The notes: a model not told the origin generated them from the sequence alone. A stretch of DNA of 33,873 nt from Marinobacter santoriniensis NKSG1 (GCF_000347775.1 NZ_APAT01000011.1:1-33873); one strand, 5' to 3'; shown: positions 1-8,765, counted from the stretch's first letter. Program-made: numbers and translations.

Positions 1-15
1 TTCGGCGGTTTTTTT
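1..15 (+). terminator. Possible tail of a truncated terminator
   Basis: A GC-rich stretch followed by seven T residues (9-15) lies at the left edge, just past the rnt stop. It looks like the right arm and U-tract of a rho-independent terminator for a plus-strand gene outside the window. The left arm is cut off, so pairing cannot be checked. Confidence 0.3.
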
Positions 16-20
16 ATGGC

Positions 21-677
21 TTACTCTGGGGCTTCCTCGAGAGGGGGTGGAGGGAAGCCGCCCAGCTCTTTCCACCGGTTCACAATCCCGCAGAACAGAT
101 CGGCGGTTTTCTCCGCATCATAGGCCGCCGAGTGCGCTTCCTTGTTGCTGAAAGGAATACCTGCAATCTTGCAGGCTTGCGCCAGAACGGTGTGGCCGTA
201 CGCAAGGCCGGCCAGGGTTGCGGTATCGAAGGTGGAAAATGGATGAAAGGGATTTCGTTTGATGTCCGCACGCATCGCGGCGGCAAACACGAAGTTGTGA
301 TCAAAGGTGGCATTGTGGCCCACCAATACCGCCCGCTTGCAGTCGTGGGATTTGACCGCCTTGCGGATCGGACTGAAGATCTCGCTCAATCCTTCCCGTT
401 CGGGCACGGCTTCCCGCTCCGGATCCCAGGGGTCGATGCCGGTGAAGTCCAGGGCCGACTGCTCCAGGTTGGCGCCTTCAAACGGGTCAATCTGTTGCAC
501 GTGGGTTTCTCCACGCACCAGCCAGCCATCCTCGTCCATGGTGAGCAGCACAGCGGCAATTTCCAGTAATGCATCACGCTCCGGGTTGAAGCCAGCCGTT
601 TCCACGTCCACCACGACGGGCAGAAAGCCGCGAAAGCGTCGGGATAATGGGTGCGGTTCTTGGGGTTGGTCGGTCAC
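21..677 (-). CDS. rnt: Ribonuclease T
   Basis: RNase T is a 3'-5' exoribonuclease that trims the 3' ends of tRNA and other stable RNAs and turns over the CCA end of tRNA. The 218-residue product has the usual family length. It carries the DEDDh exonuclease motifs: Exo I with D24 and E26 ([10 protein letters not shown]), Exo II with D126 (HNATFDHNF) and Exo III with H182 and D187 (HSAAYDAEK), nearly the same numbering as E. coli RNase T. The family's RNPFHPF segment is also present. The start is GTG at 675-677 with GGAG six to seven bases upstream. It follows pyrC by 44 bp on the same strand, so the two are probably co-transcribed; the same pair adjoins motY in Pseudomonas aeruginosa as I recall. 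Identity is essentially certain from motifs and near full-length resemblance to the E. coli protein. Confidence 0.96.
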   Translation of the reverse strand: MTDQPQEPHPLSRRFRGFLPVVVDVETAGFNPERDALLEIAAVLLTMDEDGWLVRGETHVQQIDPFEGANLEQSALDFTGIDPWDPEREAVPEREGLSEIFSPIRKAVKSHDCKRAVLVGHNATFDHNFVFAAAMRADIKRNPFHPFSTFDTATLAGLAYGHTVLAQACKIAGIPFSNKEAHSAAYDAEKTADLFCGIVNRWKELGGFPPPPLEEAPE

Positions 678-721
678 TCGTGCTCCGGTAGTCGGCTGTA
701 TGTTGGGTTTCAGTCTGGTTG

Positions 722-1753
722 TTACGCCAGTTGCCAGTTGATGGTTTCACCGGCTTTGAGCGGCACAATCGTCCCGTCCGCCAGTGGCAGTTCCTCGGGC
801 ATGGTCCAGGGCTCCCGGATCAGTGTCACGGTATCCCGGTTTCTGGGCAGCCCGTAGAAATCTGCGCCGTTGAAGCTGGCGAAGGCCTCAAGCTTGTCGA
901 GGATGCCCAGCTCTTCGAAGATGTCGGCGTACAATCCGATGGCACCGTAGGCCGAATAGCACCCGGCGCAACCACATGCGGCTTCCTTGCGGTCTTTGGC
1001 GTGGGGCGCTGAATCGGTCCCCAGGAAAAATCGACGGTCGCCACTGGCAACGGCAGCCCGTAGCGCCTCCTGATGCCGATTGCGTTTGAGAATCGGAAGG
1101 CAGTAGAGGTGGGGGCGAATGCCGCCCACCAGCATGTGGTTGCGGTTGTACATCAGGTGTTGGGGCGTCAGGGTGGCCCCGAGGTTGTCGCCCTGGTGGT
1201 TCTGGACAAACTCGGCGGAATCGGCGGTCGTGATATGTTCAAGTACGACTTTTAGTCCCGGAAACGCCTCAAGTGTTGGTGCCAGTACCCGTTCCAGGAA
1301 CACCTTCTCCCGATCAAAGATGTCGATTTCGGGATCGGTTACCTCGCCATGCACCAACAGCAGCATGCCGCAATCGGTCATCGCCTGCAGGACCGGATAG
1401 ATTTTCCGGATATCGGTGACCCCGGATGCCGAGTTGGTGGTGGCGCCGGCGGGATAGAGCTTTGCGGCGATCACACCGGCTGACTTCGCTTCACGGATGG
1501 TGTCTGGTGTTGTCGCTTCCGTCAGGTAGAGTGTCATCAACGGCTCAAACGTTGAAGTCCCGGCGGCCGCGAGGATCCGTTCGCGATAGGCCATGGCATC
1601 CGCCGCGGTGGTGACCGGTGGTACCAGATTCGGCATGATGATGGCCCGCGCAAAACAGGACGCGGTGGCCGGCACAACGTTCTTCAGGACGTCGCCATCC
1701 CGCACATGGAGGTGCCAGTCATCCGGGTGGGTTATGGTCAGTTGATCTGTCAT
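722..1753 (-). CDS. pyrC: Dihydroorotase (class II, PyrC)
   Basis: Dihydroorotase interconverts carbamoyl-aspartate and dihydroorotate, the third step of de novo pyrimidine synthesis, in the cytosol. The 343-residue product has the E. coli-type PyrC length. Binuclear zinc ligands are visible: the DDWHLHVRD motif (H14, H16), the lysine expected to be carboxylated (K98 in [11 protein letters not shown]), H135 (LVHGEV), H173 (LEHITT) and D247 in GTDSAPHA. The loop [11 protein letters not shown] and the cysteine-rich GCAGC stretch are also typical. The ATG start at 1751-1753 gives [13 protein letters not shown] and is the only sensible one. An extended -10 element lies about 34 bp upstream, and rnt follows 44 bp downstream. 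Confidence 0.97.
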   Translation of the reverse strand: MTDQLTITHPDDWHLHVRDGDVLKNVVPATASCFARAIIMPNLVPPVTTAADAMAYRERILAAAGTSTFEPLMTLYLTEATTPDTIREAKSAGVIAAKLYPAGATTNSASGVTDIRKIYPVLQAMTDCGMLLLVHGEVTDPEIDIFDREKVFLERVLAPTLEAFPGLKVVLEHITTADSAEFVQNHQGDNLGATLTPQHLMYNRNHMLVGGIRPHLYCLPILKRNRHQEALRAAVASGDRRFFLGTDSAPHAKDRKEAACGCAGCYSAYGAIGLYADIFEELGILDKLEAFASFNGADFYGLPRNRDTVTLIREPWTMPEELPLADGTIVPLKAGETINWQLA

Positions 1754-1786
1754 GGACGGATTCCGGAAGGCAATAAAATTTGGCGG

Positions 1787-1795
1787 ATTATACCA
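1787..1795 (-). promoter_or_regulatory. Extended -10 promoter for pyrC-rnt
   Basis: On the minus strand this reads TGGTATAAT, a perfect TATAAT preceded by TGG (extended -10). The -35 region 17 bp further upstream is poor, which is acceptable for an extended -10 promoter. Transcription would start near 1780, giving a leader of roughly 27 nt. The assignment rests on sequence pattern alone. Confidence 0.6.
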
Positions 1796-1829
1796 GAAGC
1801 CGGGCCGCCTTGTTTTCCTGCCTGACGAT

Positions 1830-1856
1830 TAAAGCATTCCGGAGGCCTGCCGATAA
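1830..1856 (+). promoter_or_regulatory. Sigma-28 (FliA) promoter for motY
   Basis: TAAAGCAT (1830-1837), an 11-bp spacer, then GCCGATAA (1849-1856). The FliA consensus is TAAAGTTT-N11-GCCGATAA, so the -10 element is perfect, the spacer is exact and the -35 element matches in six of eight positions. It sits 46 bp upstream of the motY ATG in the right orientation, as expected for a late flagellar gene. Confidence 0.85.
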
Positions 1857-1902
1857 CCGGAAATAGTAACCGACGAAGAACCCTTTTTCTGGTAACGATA
1901 CG

Positions 1903-2820
1903 ATGGCGCTACGGCTTCGAAAAACAGTCCCGGGCATGGTTGCGGCTTTTGCGATCTCGGCAGTGGCTCCCGCCAGTCATGGCGCCAGCTTCGGAGCGGG
2001 CGTGGAAACCAGTCAGTGGTACCTGTCGGAATCCGTCTTTCAGTGTTCGTTGGTGCACGATGTACCCGGCTATGGTCGGGCGGTGTTTCGCCGTCGTGCG
2101 GGGGAATCCCTCTCGTTTTTCCTTGAGACAGACTCGGCACTGATGAAGCCTGGCCGGGGGCATCTGGTTGTCGAGGCACCTGCCTGGCGCCCCGGCGTCG
2201 CTCCGAAGCCGCTCGGCAGTATCAATATCTCCGACGGCAATCGTCCGGTGGCACTGGATACCCGGAAAGCCCTCATGGTGGCCCGGGGACTGCTGGATGG
2301 CATGCAGCCGACCATTATCCGCGACGCCTGGTATGACGGGAACCCGGTGCGGGTTCAGGTTTCCAACATCAACTTCGCCGGTCCGTTCGAGCAGTACCGG
2401 GCCTGTACAGCCAATCTTCTGCCGGTCAATTTCGATCAGATTCAGCGCTCGAAAATCCGCTTCAGCAGCGGCAGCAAATCCCTGTCCAAATCCGAGATGA
2501 AGTTGCTCGATAACATCGCGACGTTTGTCCGCGCAGATTCCACCATCGAGCATATTTTCGTGGATGGGCACACCGATCGCCGGGGCAGTCGTATCGACAA
2601 TCGCGCGCTTTCTGAGGATCGTGCCAATGTGGTGGCGGACTACCTGAAATTCCGGGGCGTGCCGGAGGATCTCATCATCGTCCGGGCTCATGGCGACCGT
2701 TATCCGATTTCCAATCGCCCGTCCGAGAACCGTCGCACCACCATCCGCCTTCAGCGGAAGGGCGAGCGGCCGGTTTTCCAGCAGGCCAGCGGCTATGGCG
2801 GGGATGATAACGCCGGCTAG
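1903..2820 (+). CDS. motY: Sodium-type flagellar stator protein MotY
   Basis: MotY is a periplasmic, peptidoglycan-binding protein of the T ring, which surrounds the flagellar basal body and helps stators assemble in polar flagella. The 305-residue product begins with a basic stretch and hydrophobic signal peptide (residues 1 to about 24-28, cleavage after APA or SHGA). An N-terminal domain specific to MotY follows. The C-terminal OmpA-like peptidoglycan-binding domain spans about residues 174-285, with DGHTDRRGS (221-229) and NRALSEDRANVV. Two cysteines, C48 and C168, have a spacing close to the disulfide pair I recall for Vibrio MotY. The ribosome site is weak, but no better start preserves the signal peptide. 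Placement beside pyrC-rnt and the sigma-28 promoter upstream both support the call over a generic OmpA-family porin or lipoprotein. Confidence 0.9.
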   Translation: MALRLRKTVPGMVAAFAISAVAPASHGASFGAGVETSQWYLSESVFQCSLVHDVPGYGRAVFRRRAGESLSFFLETDSALMKPGRGHLVVEAPAWRPGVAPKPLGSINISDGNRPVALDTRKALMVARGLLDGMQPTIIRDAWYDGNPVRVQVSNINFAGPFEQYRACTANLLPVNFDQIQRSKIRFSSGSKSLSKSEMKLLDNIATFVRADSTIEHIFVDGHTDRRGSRIDNRALSEDRANVVADYLKFRGVPEDLIIVRAHGDRYPISNRPSENRRTTIRLQRKGERPVFQQASGYGGDDNAG

Positions 2821-2826
2821 GCGGAG

Positions 2827-3753
2827 CTAGTAAACCGAGTTCAGCACCTCCAGATGAGCGGTCACGCTCTCAGCCAGAGCCCGGAGGTGGTAGCCCCCTT
2901 CCAGCGTTGAAATGATCCGGTCGTTGGAATAGTCGTTAGCGACGCTGGTAATCATTTCCGTCAGCCATCTGTAATCTTCCGTTTCCAGATTGAGTTCGGC
3001 CATCGGGTCCAGCCTGTGCCCATCAAAGCCGGCGGACACCAGGATCACCTGGGGCCGGAAATCCTGAAGTTTCTTCAACCAGCCATCTTCCACCGCCTTT
3101 CGGTACTCCGCCGGCGAGCAGTCGGCCGGAATCGGCACGTTTACGATGTTGTGGGCCTGCCGGTGAACGTGGGAATGGGGATAGAAGGGGTGCTGGAAAC
3201 TTGAGCACATCAGGATGCGTTCATCCCCGCCGACGATGTCCACCGTGCCATTACCCTGGTGAACGTCGAAATCGATGATGGCCACCCGCTCAAGATGGTG
3301 GAAGTTCAGTGCTCGCATTGCTGCGAGGGCAATGTTGTTGAAGAAGCAGAAACCCATGGACTTGGAACGCTCAGCATGATGCCCGGGCGGCCTCGCACAG
3401 ACAAAGGCGTTGGTCACCTGACTGCTCATTACCATGTCAACAGCCTGGATATTTGCGCCAGCTGCGAGACGGGCAGCCCGGAGTGTGTCCGGCATCATGG
3501 CGGTATCCGGATCGGTGAACACCCGGCCCCGGGTCGGCTCCATCATCTCCAGTTGCTGGATATATTTTTCCGGATGCACGCTGAGCAGCTGGTCCCGAGT
3601 GGCTTCTTCCGGACGCACCCAGTCCAGATCCTGTTCAAGGTGGGTGTCCGCGAGGTAGGCCAGAATCGACGACAGTCGCTCGGGGCATTCCGGATGGTCA
3701 GCGCCCATGTTGTGCTTCATGAAGTCATCGTGGGAAAAGAATGCCGTCGTCAT
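2827..3753 (-). CDS. Histone deacetylase family protein (class II-like amidohydrolase)
   Basis: This belongs to the arginase/deacetylase superfamily of zinc amidohydrolases, which remove acetyl groups from lysine side chains, polyamines or small amides. The 308-residue single domain carries the expected motifs: ADHPECPERL near the N-terminus, RPPGHHA with the catalytic histidine pair H125-H126, DFDVHQGNGT with zinc ligands D163 and H165, SAGFDGHRLDPM with third zinc ligand D245, and LEGGYHL with the transition-state tyrosine Y288. All catalytic residues are intact, so it should be active. The substrate cannot be read from sequence; acetyl-lysine, acetylpolyamine and other acetylated amines are all possible. 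It diverges from a Pat-type lysine acetyltransferase 210 bp away and converges on motY with a 6-bp gap. Confidence 0.9.
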   Translation of the reverse strand: MTTAFFSHDDFMKHNMGADHPECPERLSSILAYLADTHLEQDLDWVRPEEATRDQLLSVHPEKYIQQLEMMEPTRGRVFTDPDTAMMPDTLRAARLAAGANIQAVDMVMSSQVTNAFVCARPPGHHAERSKSMGFCFFNNIALAAMRALNFHHLERVAIIDFDVHQGNGTVDIVGGDERILMCSSFQHPFYPHSHVHRQAHNIVNVPIPADCSPAEYRKAVEDGWLKKLQDFRPQVILVSAGFDGHRLDPMAELNLETEDYRWLTEMITSVANDYSNDRIISTLEGGYHLRALAESVTAHLEVLNSVY

Positions 3754-3854
3754 ACGTCTCTGCAGGTCCTGATTTTGTCTGTCTTTTCATCAATGGTATC
3801 AGGGAAGACCGCAGTACGCCGTGTTTCTTTGGTCTTATAGAAGGGATGGCCGTT

Positions 3855-3882
3855 TTACATCAATACAGGAATGCCTAAGATA
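3855..3882 (+). promoter_or_regulatory. Candidate sigma-70 promoter for the Pat-type gene
   Basis: TTTACA (3855-3860) and TAAGAT (3877-3882) are separated by 16 bp in the divergent gap. A second -10-like TATACA lies at 3887-3892. The leader would be about 75 nt. The call is tentative because both hexamers are imperfect. Confidence 0.4.
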
Positions 3883-3963
3883 GGGTATACATCGATAAGT
3901 AACCTGTTCTATTGACGTTATCATGCGCTTCATCCCGACCTGGGACGTTCCGAGGAGACCATT

Positions 3964-6720
3964 TTGAGCACCCGTTACCTGGAAAGCCTGTTCAATCCTG
4001 ACTCGATTGTCGTGATCGGTGCTTCCGAGCGTGCCGATAATCTGGGGGGCATGGTCCTGCGGAATCTGATGGGGGGCGGTTATCCCACTGACCGGCTGCT
4101 GGTCGTGAACCAGAGTGGTTACGATAACGTTCATGGTGTGCGCTGTGTTGCGAAAGTCGGCAAGATGGACTTCACACCCGACCTCGCGATCATCTGTACC
4201 CCGCCGGACACCGTGCCCAAGATGGTCCGCAAGCTTGGCGAGGCAGGGGTAAGAACGGCCATTGTGATGACCGGCGGTATGTCCAGGACTCACAGTAAAA
4301 CCGGTCAGCCGTTGATGTACTCCGTGCGGGAAGCCGCTCGGGAAACCAGTATCCGGGTCCTCGGTCCGAACACCATTGGTCTGATGGTGCCCGCAAGGAA
4401 TCTCAACGCCACCTATGCGCACATGGGGGCCATTCCGGGGCGCGTGGCCTTCGTTGGTCAGAGTGGCACGATTGCCAGTTCCGTACTGGATTGGGCATTC
4501 GCCCGGGGCGTCGGCTTCTCCTACTTCCTGACGCTGGGGGACGGAATGGATATCGATCATGATGATCTGATCGATTACCTGGCGCAGGACACCCAGACCC
4601 GGGCCATTCTGCTGCACATCGAAAATATCCCCAATGCGCGACGATTCATGTCTGCGGTCCGGGTGGCATCGCGTACCAAACCTGTCATCGCCGTGAAGTC
4701 CGGCCGGGTTCCGGAGTCCGAGTGGTTCCATCACGAGCTGCCGGCCGGCCTCAAACGCAGCGACCCGATCTACGATGCCATGCTGCAGCGGGCCGGTGTA
4801 CTCCGGGTGGATGGCCTGGGCCAGATGTTCGATGCCCTGGAAACCCTGACAAGAATGCGGCCGCTGCGGCGGGAAACCCTCGCGATCATGGCTAACGGGG
4901 TTGGCCCCGGCGTTCTGGCAGTGGATCGGTTGGCGGATCTCGGCGGTGAGCTGGCCCGGCTGTCCGACCATTCCGTCGAAGCATTGGCGGAATTACTGCC
5001 GCCGTACTGGACCCGAAAGAATCCCATCGACCTGAACTATGATGCATCCCCGGAACTTTACGCCAAGGCCATCAAGGTTCTGGCAAAAGACCCGGAGGTG
5101 GCCAACGTGTTGGTCATGTACGCTCCGAGTCTGACCGAGGACAGCCTGCAAATTGCGGATGCCGTGGTTCAGGCTTCCAAGGGAACCCGTCTTAATGTGT
5201 TCACCTGCTGGCTGGGGCAGAGCACCGTGATGGATTCCCGCGAGGAATTCTATCGGGCCGGGATCCCCTCGTTTTTTAATCCGGAGAAGGCGGTGATGGC
5301 CTTTATGCAGCATGTCCGGCACCAACGGGTCCAGAGGCTGCTGACAGAAACGCCGGAGTCCTTTACCGAACATTTTGCCGACCGGAGCCAGATTCGGCGG
5401 CTGGTGGTGAATGCCTTGCGCAGCGGGCGAATGCACCTGTCCAACCGGGAAGCACGGCGTGTTGTCAGCGATTATGGCATCAACACCATCGATACCATCT
5501 ACTGCGAAGACATGGAGGAGGTCCTGGAGGCGTTTGCGGTAGAGCGCCGTCCGGTGGATATCACGATTATTCATGAGCAGGTGTGTCACCCGTTTCTGGA
5601 TCTCAGCCCGACACAGCGTCGCTACAAGGGCACCATGAAGAAGCTCAACAGTGAAACGGCCATCATGGATGCCTGCCGCTATCTCATGGAGGAGTACAAG
5701 GAGCATTTTCCGGAGAGCGGATTCGTCGGCTTTGCCGTGCAGCGCTCGTATCAGCACGTGGGCGGGGTGGAATTCAGCGTGGGTATTACCCGGGACCGGG
5801 ATTTTGGTCCGCTTGTGGTGTGCGGTGCTTCCGGGGCACAGATCAACGTAATGACCGATCGCCAGATTGCATTGCCGCCTCTGAACATGGTGCTGGCCCG
5901 GGAGCTGTTACGCCGGACCTATATGTACAAGCTGCTGATGGAGCACAGCCTCAAACCGGAAGAAGACATACGGGCGGTATCGGAAACCCTGGTGACCCTG
6001 TCGCAGATCGTGATTGATATTCCGGAGATCAAAGGACTGGAGATATCCCCCTTACTGTTCAACGAGAACGGTGCTGTGGCCGTGAATGTGGCGATCAACC
6101 TGGACGAAAAGCCGAACCGGCCGATCATCCAGCCCTATCCGAAAGAGCTGGAGGAGTGGATTGTACTGCCCAGATCCGGACGCCGGGTGGTCATTCGGCC
6201 GGTGCTGGCGGAGGATGAACCGGCCCACCGGGCCTTCCATGAACACCAGTCTCCGGAGTCGATTCGCTATCGCTTTTTCCAGTATCGCAAGCATTTCTCG
6301 CGGGAAGATGTGGCCCAGATGGTGCAGATCGACTACGACCGTGAGATGGTCTTTATCGCCAATGCGCCCAGGGAAGACGGTGAAGGCGAAGAGACCCTCG
6401 GGACCGTTCGGACCTGGACCGATGCCGATAATCTGCGTTGCGAGTTCGCCGTGATGGTCGACGACAAAATGAAAGGCGAGGGGCTGGGCGTTGCGCTGAT
6501 GCAGAAGATGATCGACTACTGCCGTGCCCGCGGAACCATGGAAATGGTTGGTAATGTGCTTCCGGACAATCGACCGATGCTGCAGCTGGCCGAACATCTG
6601 GGCTTCGAGATCAAGTACAACACCGAGGAAGAAGTCATGGATCTCCGACTCGTCTTGAACGAGCCGGAGAAAGACTGGCAGAAGGAGCGGCTCGGACAGG
6701 CCGGCGGCGCCCACCTTTAA
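3964..6720 (+). CDS. Pat/PatZ-type protein lysine acetyltransferase (acyl-CoA synthetase-like plus GNAT)
   Basis: The 918-residue protein has the architecture of E. coli PatZ (YfiQ/Pka) and Salmonella Pat, which acetylate lysines of acetyl-CoA synthetase and other enzymes. An NDP-forming acyl-CoA synthetase-like part comes first: a CoA-binding Rossmann domain (about 1-150, VVIGASERADNLGG), succinyl-CoA ligase-like domains (GQSGT at 165-169) and an ATP-grasp domain (about 480-710). The GNAT domain follows (about 735-895), with IDYDREMVFIA and the acetyl-CoA-binding KGEGLG segment. The SHTG-type motif that carries the phosphohistidine of active synthetases is not recognisable near residues 245-265, as in PatZ, so the large region is probably regulatory. 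The start is TTG at 3964 with GAGGAG at 3952-3957; no closer ATG fits. Conventional annotation would call it bifunctional acetate-CoA ligase/GNAT. Confidence 0.9.
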   Translation: MSTRYLESLFNPDSIVVIGASERADNLGGMVLRNLMGGGYPTDRLLVVNQSGYDNVHGVRCVAKVGKMDFTPDLAIICTPPDTVPKMVRKLGEAGVRTAIVMTGGMSRTHSKTGQPLMYSVREAARETSIRVLGPNTIGLMVPARNLNATYAHMGAIPGRVAFVGQSGTIASSVLDWAFARGVGFSYFLTLGDGMDIDHDDLIDYLAQDTQTRAILLHIENIPNARRFMSAVRVASRTKPVIAVKSGRVPESEWFHHELPAGLKRSDPIYDAMLQRAGVLRVDGLGQMFDALETLTRMRPLRRETLAIMANGVGPGVLAVDRLADLGGELARLSDHSVEALAELLPPYWTRKNPIDLNYDASPELYAKAIKVLAKDPEVANVLVMYAPSLTEDSLQIADAVVQASKGTRLNVFTCWLGQSTVMDSREEFYRAGIPSFFNPEKAVMAFMQHVRHQRVQRLLTETPESFTEHFADRSQIRRLVVNALRSGRMHLSNREARRVVSDYGINTIDTIYCEDMEEVLEAFAVERRPVDITIIHEQVCHPFLDLSPTQRRYKGTMKKLNSETAIMDACRYLMEEYKEHFPESGFVGFAVQRSYQHVGGVEFSVGITRDRDFGPLVVCGASGAQINVMTDRQIALPPLNMVLARELLRRTYMYKLLMEHSLKPEEDIRAVSETLVTLSQIVIDIPEIKGLEISPLLFNENGAVAVNVAINLDEKPNRPIIQPYPKELEEWIVLPRSGRRVVIRPVLAEDEPAHRAFHEHQSPESIRYRFFQYRKHFSREDVAQMVQIDYDREMVFIANAPREDGEGEETLGTVRTWTDADNLRCEFAVMVDDKMKGEGLGVALMQKMIDYCRARGTMEMVGNVLPDNRPMLQLAEHLGFEIKYNTEEEVMDLRLVLNEPEKDWQKERLGQAGGAHL

Positions 6721-6733
6721 CGGATGTTCGCTC

Positions 6734-7660
6734 CTAATCCTCGACGATCGCCGAGCGATCCTCGCCGCCGAGGGCTTCCAGCAGGCCCGGTATCATGCGG
6801 GACAGTTCCAGTGTCATCAGGCTGAACGCGGCGTCGAAGCGCGCGACCGCGTCATCAGCATCGACGTCATCGAGCTGCTCCTGCAAAGTCTCTCCGAATT
6901 TCAGCCGGCGGATGCCCAGTTCTTCATCGAGTACCAGGGAAACATTGTCGTCCCAGGTAAGCGAGAGCTTGGTGACCTGCATCCCTGCTTCGAGATGGTT
7001 GCGGATTTCGTCGGCCTTCAGGTCCAGCCCTTTGCAGCGAACAACGCCGCCGTCCTCGGAGGGGTCCTTCAGCTCGCACTCGCTGCCAAGAGTGATGTGT
7101 TCGGGCAGATCGATGGTCTCATTGAGCCAACCGGTGAAGGTAAAGGCCGGAGACTGCTCCACGACGGGAGGGCGCACCGGCAGTGAGCCGACGCTTTTAC
7201 GCAGGGTGGAGGCCAGGTCTTCCGCCTGTTTGGCCGACCCGGCATCGACGACCAGTACACCGTCCTGCGGTGCGAGATACGCGTAGCAGCGACGGTTCCG
7301 GGAGAAGGCCTGAGGCAGCATCTCCAGCATGACCTGCTCCTTGATTTCGTCCTTTTCCTTTCGGCGGACTTTACGGCCCTGTTCGATCTCAATGGCTTCT
7401 GCGCGCTCTTCCACCGCTTCCTTGACGACGGGCCCGGGGAGGATCTTTTCTTCCTTGCGAAGGGCAATCAGGTGGTAGCCATTGGCGCTGTGCACCAGTT
7501 GCTCCCCATGCTTGCCAAGCGGCGCAACCCAGCCCTGGCGAGTGGTTTCCTGGGGACCACAGGGTTTGAAAGCCTCGGCTTGCAGTTTCTCTTCCAGGTC
7601 TTCGGCAGAAATATCGAACGGCTTGGTAAAACGGAATACACGGGCGTTACGAAACCACAT
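6734..7660 (-). CDS. rdgC: Recombination-associated protein RdgC
   Basis: RdgC is a ring-forming, sequence-nonspecific DNA-binding protein that limits RecA-promoted recombination by blocking RecA access to DNA. The 308-residue product resembles E. coli RdgC (303 residues) along its whole length: MWFRNARVFRFTKPF at the N-terminus, KPCGPQETTRQGWVAP, ALRKEEKILPGPVVK, MLPQAFSR, VDAGSAKQAED, RKSVGSLPV, DGGVVRCKGLDL and RFDAAFSLMTLEL. I chose the ATG at 7658-7660, which matches the family N-terminus and has AGGA about nine bases upstream; the frame stays open to 7777, but the extra 39 residues run through a stem-loop and look non-coding. It converges on the Pat-type gene with 13 bp between stops. 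Confidence 0.95.
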   Translation of the reverse strand: MWFRNARVFRFTKPFDISAEDLEEKLQAEAFKPCGPQETTRQGWVAPLGKHGEQLVHSANGYHLIALRKEEKILPGPVVKEAVEERAEAIEIEQGRKVRRKEKDEIKEQVMLEMLPQAFSRNRRCYAYLAPQDGVLVVDAGSAKQAEDLASTLRKSVGSLPVRPPVVEQSPAFTFTGWLNETIDLPEHITLGSECELKDPSEDGGVVRCKGLDLKADEIRNHLEAGMQVTKLSLTWDDNVSLVLDEELGIRRLKFGETLQEQLDDVDADDAVARFDAAFSLMTLELSRMIPGLLEALGGEDRSAIVED

Positions 7661-7716
7661 CGGGCGGAATCCTTGCTGTTGAATCGAGTCGGGAATACGA
7701 AAAGGGGAGGGGATGA

Positions 7717-7740
7717 TACGGCCACCGGACGGTGGCCGTA
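7717..7740 (-). terminator. Perfect stem-loop between the DUF2788-like gene and rdgC
   Basis: A perfect 10-bp inverted repeat (7717-7726 with 7731-7740) encloses a GGAC loop, GTCC on the minus strand. It lies 17 bp downstream of the small membrane-protein gene and 57 bp upstream of rdgC. No U-tract follows on the minus strand, so it is a weak or partial terminator or a processing/stability element rather than a canonical terminator. Confidence 0.5.
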
Positions 7741-7757
7741 AAGTGACGGGACAGACG

Positions 7758-7958
7758 CTATATCTGGAGGACCTCAACCAGAACGGTCTTCACCAGAAAG
7801 CCGACCACGCCGGCCCCCAGGACAATGAACAGGGCAATGGTGCCGAACCGGCCCGCCTGGGATTTTTTGGCCAGATCCCACACGATAAAGCCCATCCAGC
7901 CAATCAGGGCGGTGAGCAGGACAAGCATGGCAATCTGGGAAAATACAGCTTCGTTCAT
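7758..7958 (-). CDS. Small two-helix membrane protein, DUF2788-like
   Basis: A 66-residue protein with two hydrophobic segments, about residues 8-28 (a stretch ending MGFIVWDL) and 40-62 (TIALFIVLGAGVVGFLVK), joined by a short basic loop (AKKSQAGRFG). It should be a two-pass inner-membrane protein with short tails. The pattern, including the DLAKKS.AGRFG loop, fits the DUF2788 family of uncharacterised gammaproteobacterial proteins; I recall this family only loosely. The ATG at 7956-7958 has GGAG eight bases upstream. It follows yaaA by 24 bp in the same run. Function is unknown. Confidence 0.7.
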   Translation of the reverse strand: MNEAVFSQIAMLVLLTALIGWMGFIVWDLAKKSQAGRFGTIALFIVLGAGVVGFLVKTVLVEVLQI

Positions 7959-7982
7959 CGATAACTCCGTGGATAAGCGCCT

Positions 7983-8753
7983 TTACTGTTCGTCACGCAG
8001 GAAGACCCAGTTGTCTCCGTTGGACTGATCTTCGCTGAAATAGTACCCATCCAGGTCAAACCCCTTGAGATCGTCAGCCTGGGTGATGCGGTTTTGTATG
8101 GCATACCGGCACATCAGGCCCCGGGCTTTCTTGGCGTAAAAACTGATCATCTTGTATTGACCGTTCTTCCAGTCCTTGAACTGCGGCGTAATCAGCCGGC
8201 CTTCCAGGTCCTTCTTGCGGATGCTCTTGAAATACTCGTTGGAGGCCAGGTTCACCAGTACGCCATCGTCGTTGGCCAGGAGACGGTTGATCTCGTCGGT
8301 GATCCGGCTGCCCCAGAATGCATAAAGGTCCTTGCCGCGATGATTTTCAAAGCGGGTTCCCATTTCGAGACGGTACGGCTGCATCAGGTCGAGTGGTTTC
8401 AATACCCCGTAGAGGCCCGACAGCATACGGAGGTGTTCCTGAGCAAACTGGAAGTCGTCTTCACTGAAGCTTTCGGCAGCCAGGCCGGTGTAGACATCGC
8501 CCTTGAACGCCAGGATAGCCTGACGGGCATTTTCCGGGGTAAACGGCGTGTGCCAGGTGCGGAAACGATCGGCATTGAGCTGTCCCAGCTTGTCGCTGAT
8601 GCTCATCAGGTTACTGATCTGATGCGGTTCCAGCGCCTTCAGTTGGTCAACCAGTTCGCAGGCGTCGTCCAGAAACTCTGGCTGGGTGTATGTTTGCGTC
8701 GCCAGCGGACTCTCATAGTCCAGCGTCTTGGCCGGGGAGATCACCATTAACAT
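7983..8753 (-). CDS. yaaA: Peroxide stress protein YaaA (UPF0246/DUF328)
   Basis: In E. coli, YaaA belongs to the OxyR-controlled response to hydrogen peroxide and limits damage by lowering intracellular free iron; its biochemical activity is not settled. The 256-residue product aligns end to end with E. coli YaaA (258 residues), with signature stretches [83 protein letters not shown] and [12 protein letters not shown]. The ATG start at 8751-8753 matches the family N-terminus. It lies 12 bp after the glutaredoxin-like gene, suggesting co-transcription of two redox or stress functions. No OxyR site is evident immediately upstream. Confidence 0.95.
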   Translation of the reverse strand: MLMVISPAKTLDYESPLATQTYTQPEFLDDACELVDQLKALEPHQISNLMSISDKLGQLNADRFRTWHTPFTPENARQAILAFKGDVYTGLAAESFSEDDFQFAQEHLRMLSGLYGVLKPLDLMQPYRLEMGTRFENHRGKDLYAFWGSRITDEINRLLANDDGVLVNLASNEYFKSIRKKDLEGRLITPQFKDWKNGQYKMISFYAKKARGLMCRYAIQNRITQADDLKGFDLDGYYFSEDQSNGDNWVFLRDEQ

Positions 8754-8765
8754 GTCAGGAAGTCC

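Noticed and set aside
3835..4971. 378-codon minus-strand open frame
   Set aside because: Antisense to the Pat-type gene and overlapping its promoter region; no recognisable domain.
7661..7777. Upstream extension of rdgC by 39 codons
   Set aside because: It crosses a perfect stem-loop and overlaps the upstream gene; RdgC proteins start at MWFRN-type sequence.
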